Source: an uncultured Clostridium sp.
GTDB taxonomy: Bacteria > Bacillota > Clostridia > TANB77 > CAG-508
Length of the DNA: 64,000 bases
Assembly: GCA_946565805.1 (NCBI GenBank)
Contig: CAMNWO010000006.1
Location: 1 to 64,000, forward strand
Direction of reading: 5' to 3'
Shown: positions 33,263-40,543 of the stretch, in pieces
Position numbering within the stretch: position 1 is the first letter of the stretch
How the letters are laid out: every line of letters begins with the position of its first letter
Program-made: the position numbers and the translations under genes
Notes under the pieces: model-generated
The model's input: the letters and a program-made list of their open reading frames with translations, nothing else
What the model was told of the DNA's origin: nothing
Database searches by the model: none

Positions 33263-33973
33263 TTGTTATCAATTTGCATGACAGGAATACTAGGATTTTT
33301 AGAATTTCTAAAATCAGCTGTATTTGTCGTCCGGATATATACAAGGAGGAAATCTGTTTCCTGAGCCATTAACGGCTGAAGAAGAAAGAAATTGCTTAGA
33401 ACAGATGGCAAAAGGAGACGAAGAAGCAAGAAATATTTTAATTGAAAGAAACTTAAGATTAGTTGCCCACGTGGCAAAAAAATATAGTACTACAAAAGTA
33501 GATCAAGATGATTTAATTTCCATTGGAACAGTTGGGTTAATTAAAGGAATTAATAGTTTTAAAGTGGAAAAAGGAGCTAGATTATCTACTTATGTATCAC
33601 GTTGTATTGATAATGAAATATTAATGCATTTAAGAGCTACTAAAAAGCTTGGAGCAGAAGTGTACTTAAATGAACCAATTGGAAAAGATAAAGATGATAA
33701 TGTAGTGACTCTGCAAGAGATTTTAGAAAATAGTGAAAGAAACATCGAAGATGAAGTGGATATAAAAATGAAAATTAAGTTATTAGGGCAAAAGATGAAA
33801 GAGCTCTTAAAAGATAGAGAAAGAACGATTTTAGAGTTACGATTTGGACTTCGGCCGGGCATAAGCCGAAAACACAAAATGAGATAGCTAGTATGATGGG
33901 AATTTCCCGTTCTTATGTGTCTAGAATTGAAACCAAAGCAATTGATAAATTGGCTCAAGAAATTAAAGAATGA
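33263..33973 (+). CDS. sigK: RNA polymerase sporulation sigma factor SigK, with three +1 skip sites
   Basis: Skipping C at 33332, 33852 and 33856 gives 235 residues. TTG 33263 follows GGAGGTGCATTTATA and starts a hydrophobic pro-sequence (CMTGILGFLEFLKSAVFVV) like that removed from pro-SigK. Then come NLFPEPLTAEEERNCLEQM, the region 2 block RNLRLVAHVAKKY...DLISIGTVGLIKGI, and region 4 PKTQNEIASMMGISRSYVSRIE. It directs late mother-cell gene expression in sporulation. Site 1 lies at the pro-sequence/mature border, sites 2 and 3 are adjacent codons before the region 4 helix-turn-helix. No skin-like element interrupts it. Confidence 0.92.
33332..33335 (+). other. CGG +1 skip site 1 in sigK (GTC c GGA)
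   Basis: Codon 24; omission of C33332 gives Val-Gly-Tyr-Ile-Gln and joins the pro-sequence to the sigma factor body. Confidence 0.88.
33852..33855 (+). other. CGG +1 skip site 2 in sigK (CTT c GGC)
   Basis: Omission of C33852 gives GGC, and the very next in-frame codon is then again CGG (33856). Confidence 0.88.
33856..33859 (+). other. CGG +1 skip site 3 in sigK (GGC c GGG), tandem with site 2
   Basis: Omission of C33856 gives GGG CAT AAG CCG, that is Phe-Gly-Leu-Gly-Gly-His-Lys-Pro-Lys-Thr-Gln, the expected region 4 entry. Both skips are needed. Confidence 0.88.
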
Positions 33974-33977
33974 AAAA

Positions 33978-34013
33978 TGAAAAAGACCTTTTAAATAGGT
34001 CTTTTTCATTTTT
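33978..34013 (+). terminator. Terminator of sigK
   Basis: TGAAAAAGACCT/AGGTCTTTTTCA stem followed by TTTTT. Confidence 0.88.
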
Positions 34014-34078
34014 AGCTAGTACAATTGAGAGTGAGTAAATTGTTAAGAAATTGTAAAAAAAATATAAGTATGAATATA

Positions 34079-34108
34079 TAGACATAATTTTTGTTTTATT
34101 GATAAAAT
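34079..34108 (+). promoter_or_regulatory. Promoter matching that of the first pilin-like gene
   Basis: TAGACA (34079-34084), 18 bases, TAAAAT (34103-34108). The surroundings are nearly identical to 7729-7775. Confidence 0.65.
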
Positions 34109-34145
34109 CTCATTAGAAAATTAAATAAGAAAGGACGAACTAAAT

Positions 34146-35315
34146 ATGAAATACAAAGGAAAAAAAGGAATCACATTAATCGCTTTAGTAATCACAATTA
34201 TTATTTTATTAATTTTAGCAGGAGTAAGTATAGCGACTTTGACAGGACAAAATGGATTGTTAGGCAAAGCCAATACAGCTAAAATAGAGACAAAAAAAGC
34301 TAGTGCTAAAGAGAAGGTACAACTAGCGGTGATGGGAAGTTTAGACAACACTGGTGAGATTAATAATAATGAGCTAAAAACAAATTTAAATAAGGTAGAA
34401 GGTATTGATAAAAATACGATACCAGAAACAATAACCGATGATATCTATCCCTTTACAGTAACAATAGATGGATATGAAATACAGATAGATAAAAATGGGA
34501 GAGTAACAATAATTGGAGAAAATCCAGGAGGAGAAACAACAGATCCAGCAGATAAAGAAACATCAGCAAAAGATGTACTTATAACAAATCCACAAGCAGG
34601 GGATGAAGTTGGTAAAAGTCCATATGTAAAATATAATGAATTGCTTTGTAGAGTTTTATATAATGATAAATCACATGGAATTCAGATTATAACAGTTAAC
34701 AATATCGAAGATGTATATTTAGGTAATAAAGATACTATGGTTGGTGCATTGGATTTTACTTATAGTGGAAAAGCTACTATAAACAATGATTTTAAAAAAG
34801 CAGCAGCATCCTATAATAATGTAATAAATAATTTAAACAATAAGGCAAAATCACATATGGATAAGAATGGAATATCCACAGATGCAAGATGTTTAGGAAG
34901 TGCTCCAATTTTGACCAGCGATTCTAAATTTGAGGATGACACAGCAAATTTCTTTTCTGGTAGTCAGAATTATCTAACTACTTATAGCTGGAATAATAAA
35001 TTTAAACAGGACGATACAAACTATTTAGAAGATGTAAATCAATTAAATAGTCTAGGATTAAACGTAAGTTCTGGATATACATGGTTAGCATCTCGTCTGG
35101 TGCTTGAGCGACCAGCGTGGACACAAGGGTGCGTAAGGTGGATATTTTCGAGTGGGTCTACGAACGATTTTTCATTATGGATTGTGCGTGATAAGGGAGA
35201 TGTTGACTACGGAGTTGATTATGCTCGAGGCTTCCGCCCTGTTTTCCTTTTACCATCTAATGTTGTTATAAAAGAAGGAAAAGGGAGCCTAGAAGAACCA
35301 TACATTATAGATTAA
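34146..35315 (+). CDS. Prepilin-like surface protein with variable C-terminal domain
   Basis: The 389-residue protein begins with a short basic leader (MKYKGKKG) and the hydrophobic helix ITLIALVITIIILLILAG, almost the same as the protein at 7798; again no Glu5. A linker (about 45-140) with a Gly/Thr/Asp-rich part precedes a C-terminal domain with YTWLASRLV near 315, a Trp-rich GC-rich stretch and YARGFRPVFLLPS, resembling DUF6273-like surface domains of Clostridia. Probably exported, assembled or anchored through a pilus-like route, and binding unknown ligands. AGAAAGGACGAACTAAAT precedes the ATG; a terminator follows. Confidence 0.7.
   Translation: MKYKGKKGITLIALVITIIILLILAGVSIATLTGQNGLLGKANTAKIETKKASAKEKVQLAVMGSLDNTGEINNNELKTNLNKVEGIDKNTIPETITDDIYPFTVTIDGYEIQIDKNGRVTIIGENPGGETTDPADKETSAKDVLITNPQAGDEVGKSPYVKYNELLCRVLYNDKSHGIQIITVNNIEDVYLGNKDTMVGALDFTYSGKATINNDFKKAAASYNNVINNLNNKAKSHMDKNGISTDARCLGSAPILTSDSKFEDDTANFFSGSQNYLTTYSWNNKFKQDDTNYLEDVNQLNSLGLNVSSGYTWLASRLVLERPAWTQGCVRWIFSSGSTNDFSLWIVRDKGDVDYGVDYARGFRPVFLLPSNVVIKEGKGSLEEPYIID
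35090..35250 (+). other. Candidate DGR variable region (VR2)
   Basis: A locally GC-richer stretch encodes Ser-Arg-Leu-Val...Arg-Trp-Ile-Phe...Ala-Arg-Gly-Phe-Arg-Pro-Val. The GFRP end and codon use unlike the upstream part of the same gene fit a retroelement-diversified region. Weaker than VR1 because many codons do not end in C/T. Confidence 0.4.
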
Positions 35316-35349
35316 GTAGTTTTAAATTAGTAGGAGATATTTGAATAAA

Positions 35350-35386
35350 AAATCCCAGATACTTTTAGTATCTGGAATTTTTTGTA
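35350..35386 (+). terminator. Terminator of the second pilin-like gene
   Basis: CCAGATAC/GTATCTGG stem followed by AATTTTTTG. Confidence 0.88.
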
Positions 35387-35460
35387 AAATAGAGAAATAT
35401 TACTTGAATAAATTTCCAAACTATGATAAGATAATAAGAAATTTATAGGAGGAATAAAAG

Positions 35461-35790
35461 GTGGCAACAATTGAAGAGTTTGAAAAAATAGATATAAGAG
35501 TAGGAACCATTAAAGAAGCAACTATCAACCCAAAAGCAAGAAAACCAGCCTACAAATTAAAAATAGATTTTGGAGAAGAAATTGGAATTAAAACATCATC
35601 AGCCCAAATTACACAATGTTATACGGAAAAAGAATTAATAGGAAAACAAATAGTAGCGGTTGTCAATTTTCCACCTAGACAAATTGCAAACGTAAAAAGC
35701 GAAGTACTGGTTTTAGGAAGTGATTCTAAACAAGGAATTATTTTATTAAGACCTACTTTAGAAGCAGAAAATGGAGACAAAATTTATTAA
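35461..35790 (+). CDS. csaA: tRNA-binding domain protein CsaA
   Basis: The 109-residue EMAP/OB-fold protein has FEKIDIRVGTIKEA, PAYKLKIDFG, KTSSAQIT and VNFPPRQIANVKSEVLVLG, matching CsaA, a dimeric tRNA-binding and chaperone-like protein. It starts with GTG after AGGAGGAATAAAAG. The length matches CsaA rather than a fragment of methionyl-tRNA synthetase. Followed after 15 bases by the hemolysin III family gene. Confidence 0.92.
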   Translation: MATIEEFEKIDIRVGTIKEATINPKARKPAYKLKIDFGEEIGIKTSSAQITQCYTEKELIGKQIVAVVNFPPRQIANVKSEVLVLGSDSKQGIILLRPTLEAENGDKIY

Positions 35791-35805
35791 AAGTTAGGAG
35801 AAAGC

Positions 35806-36480
35806 ATGCAAAGAACAAAATTAAAAGATAGAATATTACCAACTTATACCAAGGGAGAAGAAATATTTAATATGACTTCCCATATAGTAGGCGCTGTTTT
35901 AGGCGTGGTAGCAACCGTATTATGTATTGTATTTGCGGGAATACACAAAAATGTATATGGTATCATTAGTGGTGCAATCTATGGTGTAACTATGATTGTA
36001 TTATATACCATGTCTAGTATTTATCATGGATTAAGTCCTAAATTTACCTCCAAAAAAGTATTTCAGATATTAGACCACTGTTCTATATTTTTATTGATAG
36101 CAGGTTCTTATACACCTTTTGCTTTAACTGCTATTCGAGAAGTTGACAGCATAGCTGGTTGGGCAATATTTGGTGTAATATGGGCATTAGCAATTTTAGG
36201 AATTGTGTTGAATTCAATTGACATTAAAAAATTCAAAGTATTTTCTATGATTTGCTATCTATTAATGGGATGGTGTATTGTAATAAAGGGAAGTTTATTA
36301 CCAGAAATATTAACAACAAGTGGATTCATTCTTTTAGTAGCAGGAGGAATTGCGTATACAATAGGTGCTGTTATTTATGGAGTAGGAAAAAAACATAAAT
36401 ATTTTCACTCTATCTTTCATTTATTTATTTTGTTAGGTAGCTTCTTACAATTTATGTGTATTTTATTATATGTCATGTAA
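35806..36480 (+). CDS. Hemolysin III family (PAQR/YqfA-like) membrane protein
   Basis: The 224-residue protein has seven hydrophobic helices. It carries the family motifs: EEIFNMTSHIVGA near the N-terminus, SSIYHGLSP with Ser/His, the second ILDHCSIFLLIAGSYTPFAL, and a C-terminal HSIFHLFILLGS. The conserved His and Asp residues form a metal site in this superfamily. Its precise bacterial role (membrane energetics or lipid homeostasis) is not settled. AGGAGAAAGC precedes the ATG. Confidence 0.9.
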   Translation: MQRTKLKDRILPTYTKGEEIFNMTSHIVGAVLGVVATVLCIVFAGIHKNVYGIISGAIYGVTMIVLYTMSSIYHGLSPKFTSKKVFQILDHCSIFLLIAGSYTPFALTAIREVDSIAGWAIFGVIWALAILGIVLNSIDIKKFKVFSMICYLLMGWCIVIKGSLLPEILTTSGFILLVAGGIAYTIGAVIYGVGKKHKYFHSIFHLFILLGSFLQFMCILLYVM

Positions 36481-36501
36481 GAATAGTAAGCAAAATAAAA
36501 A

Positions 36502-36524
36502 GCAGAGAACTTTGAATTCTCTGC
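36502..36524 (-). terminator. Minus-strand hairpin near 36.5 kb
   Basis: GCAGAGAA/TTCTCTGC. The T-rich tail CTTTTTATTTT is on the minus strand, facing a minus-strand promoter only 20 bases away. Confidence 0.65.
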
Positions 36525-36541
36525 CACACAAAACTTAATTT

Positions 36542-36570
36542 ATTTTACCATATTCCAACTAAAAAATCAA
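36542..36570 (-). promoter_or_regulatory. Minus-strand promoter without a gene
   Basis: Minus strand TTGATT (36570-36565), 17 bases, TAAAAT (36547-36542). Transcription would run straight into the hairpin at 36502-36524, giving about 45 nt. Confidence 0.55.
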
Positions 36571-36667
36571 ATTACAAAAAAACATAATTAAGTGAGATTT
36601 TCATATGAAAAAGTAAGATAAAAATATCTAATAAGAGAAGAATAAATAATTAGCAAACTAATTTGAT

Positions 36668-36696
36668 TTGAAAAGAGAAATTAGTTATGCTAAAAT
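36668..36696 (+). promoter_or_regulatory. Promoter of the 6S RNA
   Basis: TTGAAA (36668-36673), 17 bases, TAAAAT (36691-36696). Confidence 0.65.
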
Positions 36697-36702
36697 AAGA
36701 TT

Positions 36703-36923
36703 AATCAAATAAAGAGTAATTAATTTTACCCTGCATAGTGCGTATAGACAGAATTTTTAGAACCAACACACGATAAGAGGGGCTAATCTCTAAATATGGC
36801 GTGCAAGCTCACCGAAAAAAGTAGTGAGAAGCCCAGGAGTATTTAGGTAGGCACCCACCTGTTTTTGGGAGCAGGTCCTTAAAAATTCAAGACATCTGAC
36901 GGCTAAGGCGGGGGTATTTTTTT
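36703..36923 (+). ncRNA. ssrS: 6S RNA
   Basis: This non-coding stretch is far GC-richer than its surroundings and has the landmarks of clostridial 6S RNA. A closing stem is formed by TACCCT (about 36727) and GGGGGTA (about 36910). Inner elements are GGGGCTAATCTC, GGCGTGCAAGCTCACCG, CACCCACCTG...CAGGTCC and CTGACGGCTAAGGCGGGGG. 6S RNA mimics an open promoter and sequesters sigma-A RNA polymerase in stationary phase. A promoter lies just upstream and a T-run (TATTTTTTTG) ends it. Exact 5' end not determinable. Confidence 0.75.
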
Positions 36924-36927
36924 GCCA

Positions 36928-37042
36928 AATGAGACAAAGGGGACAGGTCTTAAATGTCTCATTTTTTATGTTTTTAGTAAAAATTGTTTTATTTAAGAAA
37001 AATGAGACATTTAAGACCTGTCCCCTTTGTCTCATTTGTCTC
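36928..37042. repeat. Family A inverted repeat pair
   Basis: The arms 36928-36966 (AAATGAGACAAAGGGGACAG...) and 36998-37037 are complementary over about 39 bases, with an extra TTTGTCTCA on the right. They lie between 6S RNA and the convergent dipeptidase gene and act as a likely bidirectional terminator. Confidence 0.88.
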
Positions 37043-37054
37043 AAAATTCAATAG

Positions 37055-38464
37055 TTAGAAATCATTTAAAGCTAAAATAGCTTTGGCATAAATTTGGCAA
37101 GAAAGTAAAAGTTTGTCAATTTCAATAAATTCGTCTGTTTGGTGACACATATCTTTATCGCCAGGAAAGTTGCTACCAAAAGAAATACAATTGTCAAAAG
37201 CTCGTGCATAAGTAGCACCACCAATGGCAACAGGTTCTAAATTAGAATTAGTTTCTTGGTTATAAATGTGACAAAGTGTTTTAACTAGTTTATTTTCTTT
37301 TGGAATGTACAAAGCAGGTTTATAGGATATTGTATCAAAGTCAACATTTAAATAGGAACTAGTATGTTTTATAAAGCTACTTCCAACATCAATCATATTG
37401 ATTGTGACGGGAATTCGAAGATTTAATCCGATTTGTAAACTGTTGTTTTTAAAATAGAAGTCTCCTACATTTAAAGTTAATTTTCCAGATTCGTCTTCAA
37501 AATCAATTTCTAAATTCTCACCATGATATTGTGTATTAATATATTGAGTAAAGAAATCGAAAAGTTCAATTGAAATATTATAATGGTTAAAAATTTTCGA
37601 TAACACAACAATTAAACGAGAAATGGCATTTATTCCTAATTCTGGATGAGCAGCATGACTAGGTGTGCCATAAGAAGTTAGTTTTAAGTTTTCTTCATCG
37701 ATTTTATAAAGGTCAATTTCAAAATCAGTACTTTCTATCAGATTCTTTAAGTTTTCAATGAAATTATGCATTTGTATTTTGGTAGAATTTATTTTTAATA
37801 CGATACTACAAATTTTAGGAACTACATTAATAGCATTGCCATAAGTATTAACATCTTTTATAACAATATCCTGATTTAAAAGAGGAGAATAATCCATTTT
37901 TAAATAACTGGTTAATATGGCCTTTTCCGAATAAATGCATGGAAAATCAGCATCTGGGCTAAAACCAATAGAAGGAGATTCCTCATGTTTTTTATAGTAG
38001 TTGATGCATTTCCAATCATTTTCTTCGTTTAAGCCTAAAATTAAACGTACACGTTTGCGAATTTGACAAGTGTCTGCCACAGCTTTCATAGCATATAAAC
38101 TACTAATAACAGGTCCTTTGTCATCAATAGCACCTCGGCCATAAATTTTGTTATCGGCAATAGTTGCACTAAAAGGAGGATAAGTCCAATTATCACCTTC
38201 TGGAACTACATCTAAATGTCCTATAATACCAATTAATTCTTTTCCTTCTCCAAATTCGATATAGCCACAATAACCATCTATATTTTTAGTTCGAAATCCT
38301 AAGCTTTCTCCTAATTTTAAGGTATATTCTAAAGCGTCATTTACAGACTTTCCAAAGGGATAAAGAGGATTGTCACAAGGAGAAATAACACTTGGAATTT
38401 GGATTAATTCTTGTGTTTTTTGTATGATTTCCTTTTTGTGTTCTTCTATATATTGTTTTATCAT
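37055..38464 (-). CDS. M20 family dipeptidase (PepV/Sapep-like)
   Basis: The 469-residue zinc peptidase has IGHLDVVPEGDNWTYPPF (first metal His/Asp), YGRGAIDDKGP (second metal Asp), GLNEENDW (catalytic Glu pair) and SHAAHPELG in the dimerisation/lid region. It ends with ...ATYARAFDNCISFGSNFPG and MCHQTDEFI. PepV-type enzymes cleave Xaa-Xaa dipeptides in the cytoplasm. GAAAGGACTGATTAC precedes the ATG. Length normal, no CGG codon. The gap 38465-38800 upstream is very AT-rich with nothing else recognisable. Confidence 0.93.
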   Translation of the reverse strand: MIKQYIEEHKKEIIQKTQELIQIPSVISPCDNPLYPFGKSVNDALEYTLKLGESLGFRTKNIDGYCGYIEFGEGKELIGIIGHLDVVPEGDNWTYPPFSATIADNKIYGRGAIDDKGPVISSLYAMKAVADTCQIRKRVRLILGLNEENDWKCINYYKKHEESPSIGFSPDADFPCIYSEKAILTSYLKMDYSPLLNQDIVIKDVNTYGNAINVVPKICSIVLKINSTKIQMHNFIENLKNLIESTDFEIDLYKIDEENLKLTSYGTPSHAAHPELGINAISRLIVVLSKIFNHYNISIELFDFFTQYINTQYHGENLEIDFEDESGKLTLNVGDFYFKNNSLQIGLNLRIPVTINMIDVGSSFIKHTSSYLNVDFDTISYKPALYIPKENKLVKTLCHIYNQETNSNLEPVAIGGATYARAFDNCISFGSNFPGDKDMCHQTDEFIEIDKLLLSCQIYAKAILALNDF

Positions 38465-38803
38465 GTAATCAGTCCTTTCTTGATTAATTTGTTTTTTCTA
38501 TAGTATAACATAATATGCAAGACAAACTCTACTCATTCATGAAAACAATAAAAAATATAAATTTCTATCTTTTAACAATTTGACGAAAAAACGCGAAAAT
38601 TGCGATGAAAAGAGAGGGAGAATGTGTTGCAAAAACTAGGAAAATATGTTTTAATAAGATGTATAATTTAAGTGAAAAGTAGAATAAATTTTTAAATCCA
38701 TTTTTTATTTCGATAAAAATTCAAATAAAAAGAAAATAAACCAAAGAAAGAAGAAAAAAGAGAAAAGCAAAAGAAAAAATATAAATTTACTATAAAATAA
38801 AAA

Positions 38804-38832
38804 TTGACAACTTAATTTAAAAAAGCTACAAT
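38804..38832 (+). promoter_or_regulatory. Promoter of the second Rpn gene
   Basis: TTGACA (38804-38809), 17 bases, TACAAT (38827-38832). Confidence 0.8.
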
Positions 38833-38847
38833 GAAAGGAGAAATTAT

Positions 38848-39894
38848 ATGATAGAATTTACAATGGTAGATTACTGGAGATATCAATATTTATATCCAGT
38901 AAAATACACATTGAATGACACAAAAGAAGAATACAAAGTAGAAAAAACGCATCAATATCACGATAAAGTGTTTAAAGAAATATTAGATAATAAAAAAGAA
39001 TTTGTAAACTTTATCAAAAGGTACACCAAATACAAAACTGTAAATTTAAAAGAAAGCAACATAGAAAGATATAACCGAAAATTTATTACCTCCAATTTTT
39101 TGACCAAGGAATCTGATATTATTTATAAAGTAAAGGGAAGAAATGTCTTTATAATTGTAGAACATCAAAGCACAATAGATTATAAAATGGCAGAAAGAAT
39201 GCATGAATATTGTATGGAGCTAATTAGAAGTATAAGAAAAGAGAGTGAGAATCTAAATAAACTATACCCATTAATATGTCCAATTGTATTTTATACTGGA
39301 AAAAAGAAATGGGATGCGCCAAGAACAATTACAGAAGTACAAGAAAAATATGAAGGAATAAAACCGTTAGATTATCCTAAATATAACTTGATTGACATCA
39401 ATAATTATACCAAAGAAGAGTTATTAAAAGAAAATACAGCAATTGCAAAAGCGTTACTGTTCGAAAAACTGAAAACGAAAGAAGAAATGAAAGTGATAAT
39501 AGAAAAACTTATTGAGAAAAAATTGACAGGGGAGGAAGAGAAATATTTACAAATTATATTAAATTATTCAAATGATGTTAGGAAAAAATTAGAAAAAGAA
39601 GAAATAATAAAATATAAAAAGATTTTAAATAAGAAGGGAGTGGTTGATATGACGAACTTTGAAAAACTATTAATCGAATTAATCGACGAAAAATGTGAAA
39701 AATATAGAGCAGAAAGGGAAGCTGGAAAACAGGAAGGACAAAAAATTGGACAAAGAATTGGACAAAAAAATGGAACACAAAAGATAATTAATAATATGTT
39801 GAAAATGAAAATGAGTGACCAAGTCATATTAGATGTAACACAAGTAAATAAAAAAGAACTAGAAAGAATAAAACAGGAATTAAAAGCATGTTAA
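38848..39894 (+). CDS. Rpn family nuclease / putative transposase (paralogue)
   Basis: The 348-residue protein shares the layout of the minus-strand gene at 6640: HDKVFKEIL near residue 38, ESDIIYKVKGRNVFIIVEHQ, IVFYTGKKKW, and a C-terminal helix ending VNKKELERIKQEL. It adds a longer middle and a GQKIGQRIGQ-type repeat typical of these proteins. Expected activity is DNA endonuclease (PD-(D/E)XK). GAAAGGAGAAATTAT precedes the ATG; own promoter. Two divergent copies in 32 kb suggest a multi-copy family in this genome. Confidence 0.85.
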   Translation: MIEFTMVDYWRYQYLYPVKYTLNDTKEEYKVEKTHQYHDKVFKEILDNKKEFVNFIKRYTKYKTVNLKESNIERYNRKFITSNFLTKESDIIYKVKGRNVFIIVEHQSTIDYKMAERMHEYCMELIRSIRKESENLNKLYPLICPIVFYTGKKKWDAPRTITEVQEKYEGIKPLDYPKYNLIDINNYTKEELLKENTAIAKALLFEKLKTKEEMKVIIEKLIEKKLTGEEEKYLQIILNYSNDVRKKLEKEEIIKYKKILNKKGVVDMTNFEKLLIELIDEKCEKYRAEREAGKQEGQKIGQRIGQKNGTQKIINNMLKMKMSDQVILDVTQVNKKELERIKQELKAC

Positions 39895-39921
39895 AAAATG
39901 TAAGAAAATAATAGAAAACAC

Positions 39922-39950
39922 TTGAAATTTATTCCAAAATATAGTACAAT
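39922..39950 (+). promoter_or_regulatory. Promoter of rpsO
   Basis: TTGAAA (39922-39927), 17 bases, TACAAT (39945-39950). Confidence 0.75.
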
Positions 39951-39956
39951 AGGAAT

Positions 39957-40093
39957 GTCAAAAAGACATACCTTTTACTTAGCTTTTAAGAAAAGCACCA
40001 AAACTTTAAGCTCAGTTTTAGGTTAATCAAAATATTTAAGGTGTGAATTTGGAAAAACCAAATTGCGTTGTGCCTTTAAGAAAGGAGAAAAAC
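39957..40093 (+). promoter_or_regulatory. Structured rpsO leader, possible S15 autoregulatory element
   Basis: About 135 nt of untranslated leader with local complementarities (AATTTGG/CCAAATT at about 40047-40063, AAGGTGTG with TGTGCCTTT at 40038-40079) lies right before the AAAGGAG of rpsO. S15 represses its own mRNA in many bacteria through varied leader folds; this leader could do the same, but I cannot match it to a defined class. Confidence 0.4.
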
Positions 40094-40357
40094 ATGACAA
40101 AGGAAAGAAAACAAGAAGTCATTAATACTCATAAAAGAGAAGAAAATGATACTGGTTCACCAGAAGTACAAATCGCTCTTTTAACAGAAAGAATTAATGA
40201 ATTAACAGAACACTTAAAAATCCACAAAAAAGACAATCACTCAAGAAGAGGTCTTTTAAAAATGGTAGGTAAAAGAAGAAATCTTTTAAACTATTTAGCA
40301 AAAAAAGATATCAACAGATACAGAGCAATTGTTGAAAAATTAGGATTAAGAAAATAA
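40094..40357 (+). CDS. rpsO: 30S ribosomal protein S15
   Basis: The 87-residue protein begins [20 protein letters not shown] and has the S15 core [25 protein letters not shown]. It binds 16S rRNA early in small-subunit assembly. AAAGGAGAAAAAC precedes ATG 40094. An in-frame upstream ATG (40043) lies in the leader and is rejected. Standard neighbour of pnp. Confidence 0.98.
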   Translation: MTKERKQEVINTHKREENDTGSPEVQIALLTERINELTEHLKIHKKDNHSRRGLLKMVGKRRNLLNYLAKKDINRYRAIVEKLGLRK

Positions 40358-40363
40358 TGTTAA

Positions 40364-40397
40364 CAAAGCCCATAGCTTATTTTGCATGGGCTTTTTG
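40364..40397 (+). terminator. Terminator of rpsO
   Basis: AAAGCCCATAGC/GCATGGGCTTT stem with TTTTT. Confidence 0.9.
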
Positions 40398-40543
40398 TTA
40401 GTTATTTGTCGAACTAGTAAAAAACAAGCAAGTATTTAGGTAGGTAGCTTGTATAATGTGCTGTTAACAAACAGAATATTATAGAGGTTACAATCTAAAC
40501 TTGCTTGAAAATTAGGTGCAAAAAGAAAAAGGAGGAAAAATTT
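40398..40543 (+). promoter_or_regulatory. pnp leader with inverted repeat
   Basis: CAAGCAAGT (about 40427) and ACTTGCTTG (about 40499) are complementary across about 80 bases; a TATAAT lies at 40452-40457. A long leader stem is known to govern PNPase autoregulation in other bacteria; a similar role here is inferred only. Confidence 0.35.

Noticed and set aside
20203..37042. CRISPR array made of the GAGAC repeats
   Set aside because: The units are inverted pairs without regular spacers or cas genes.
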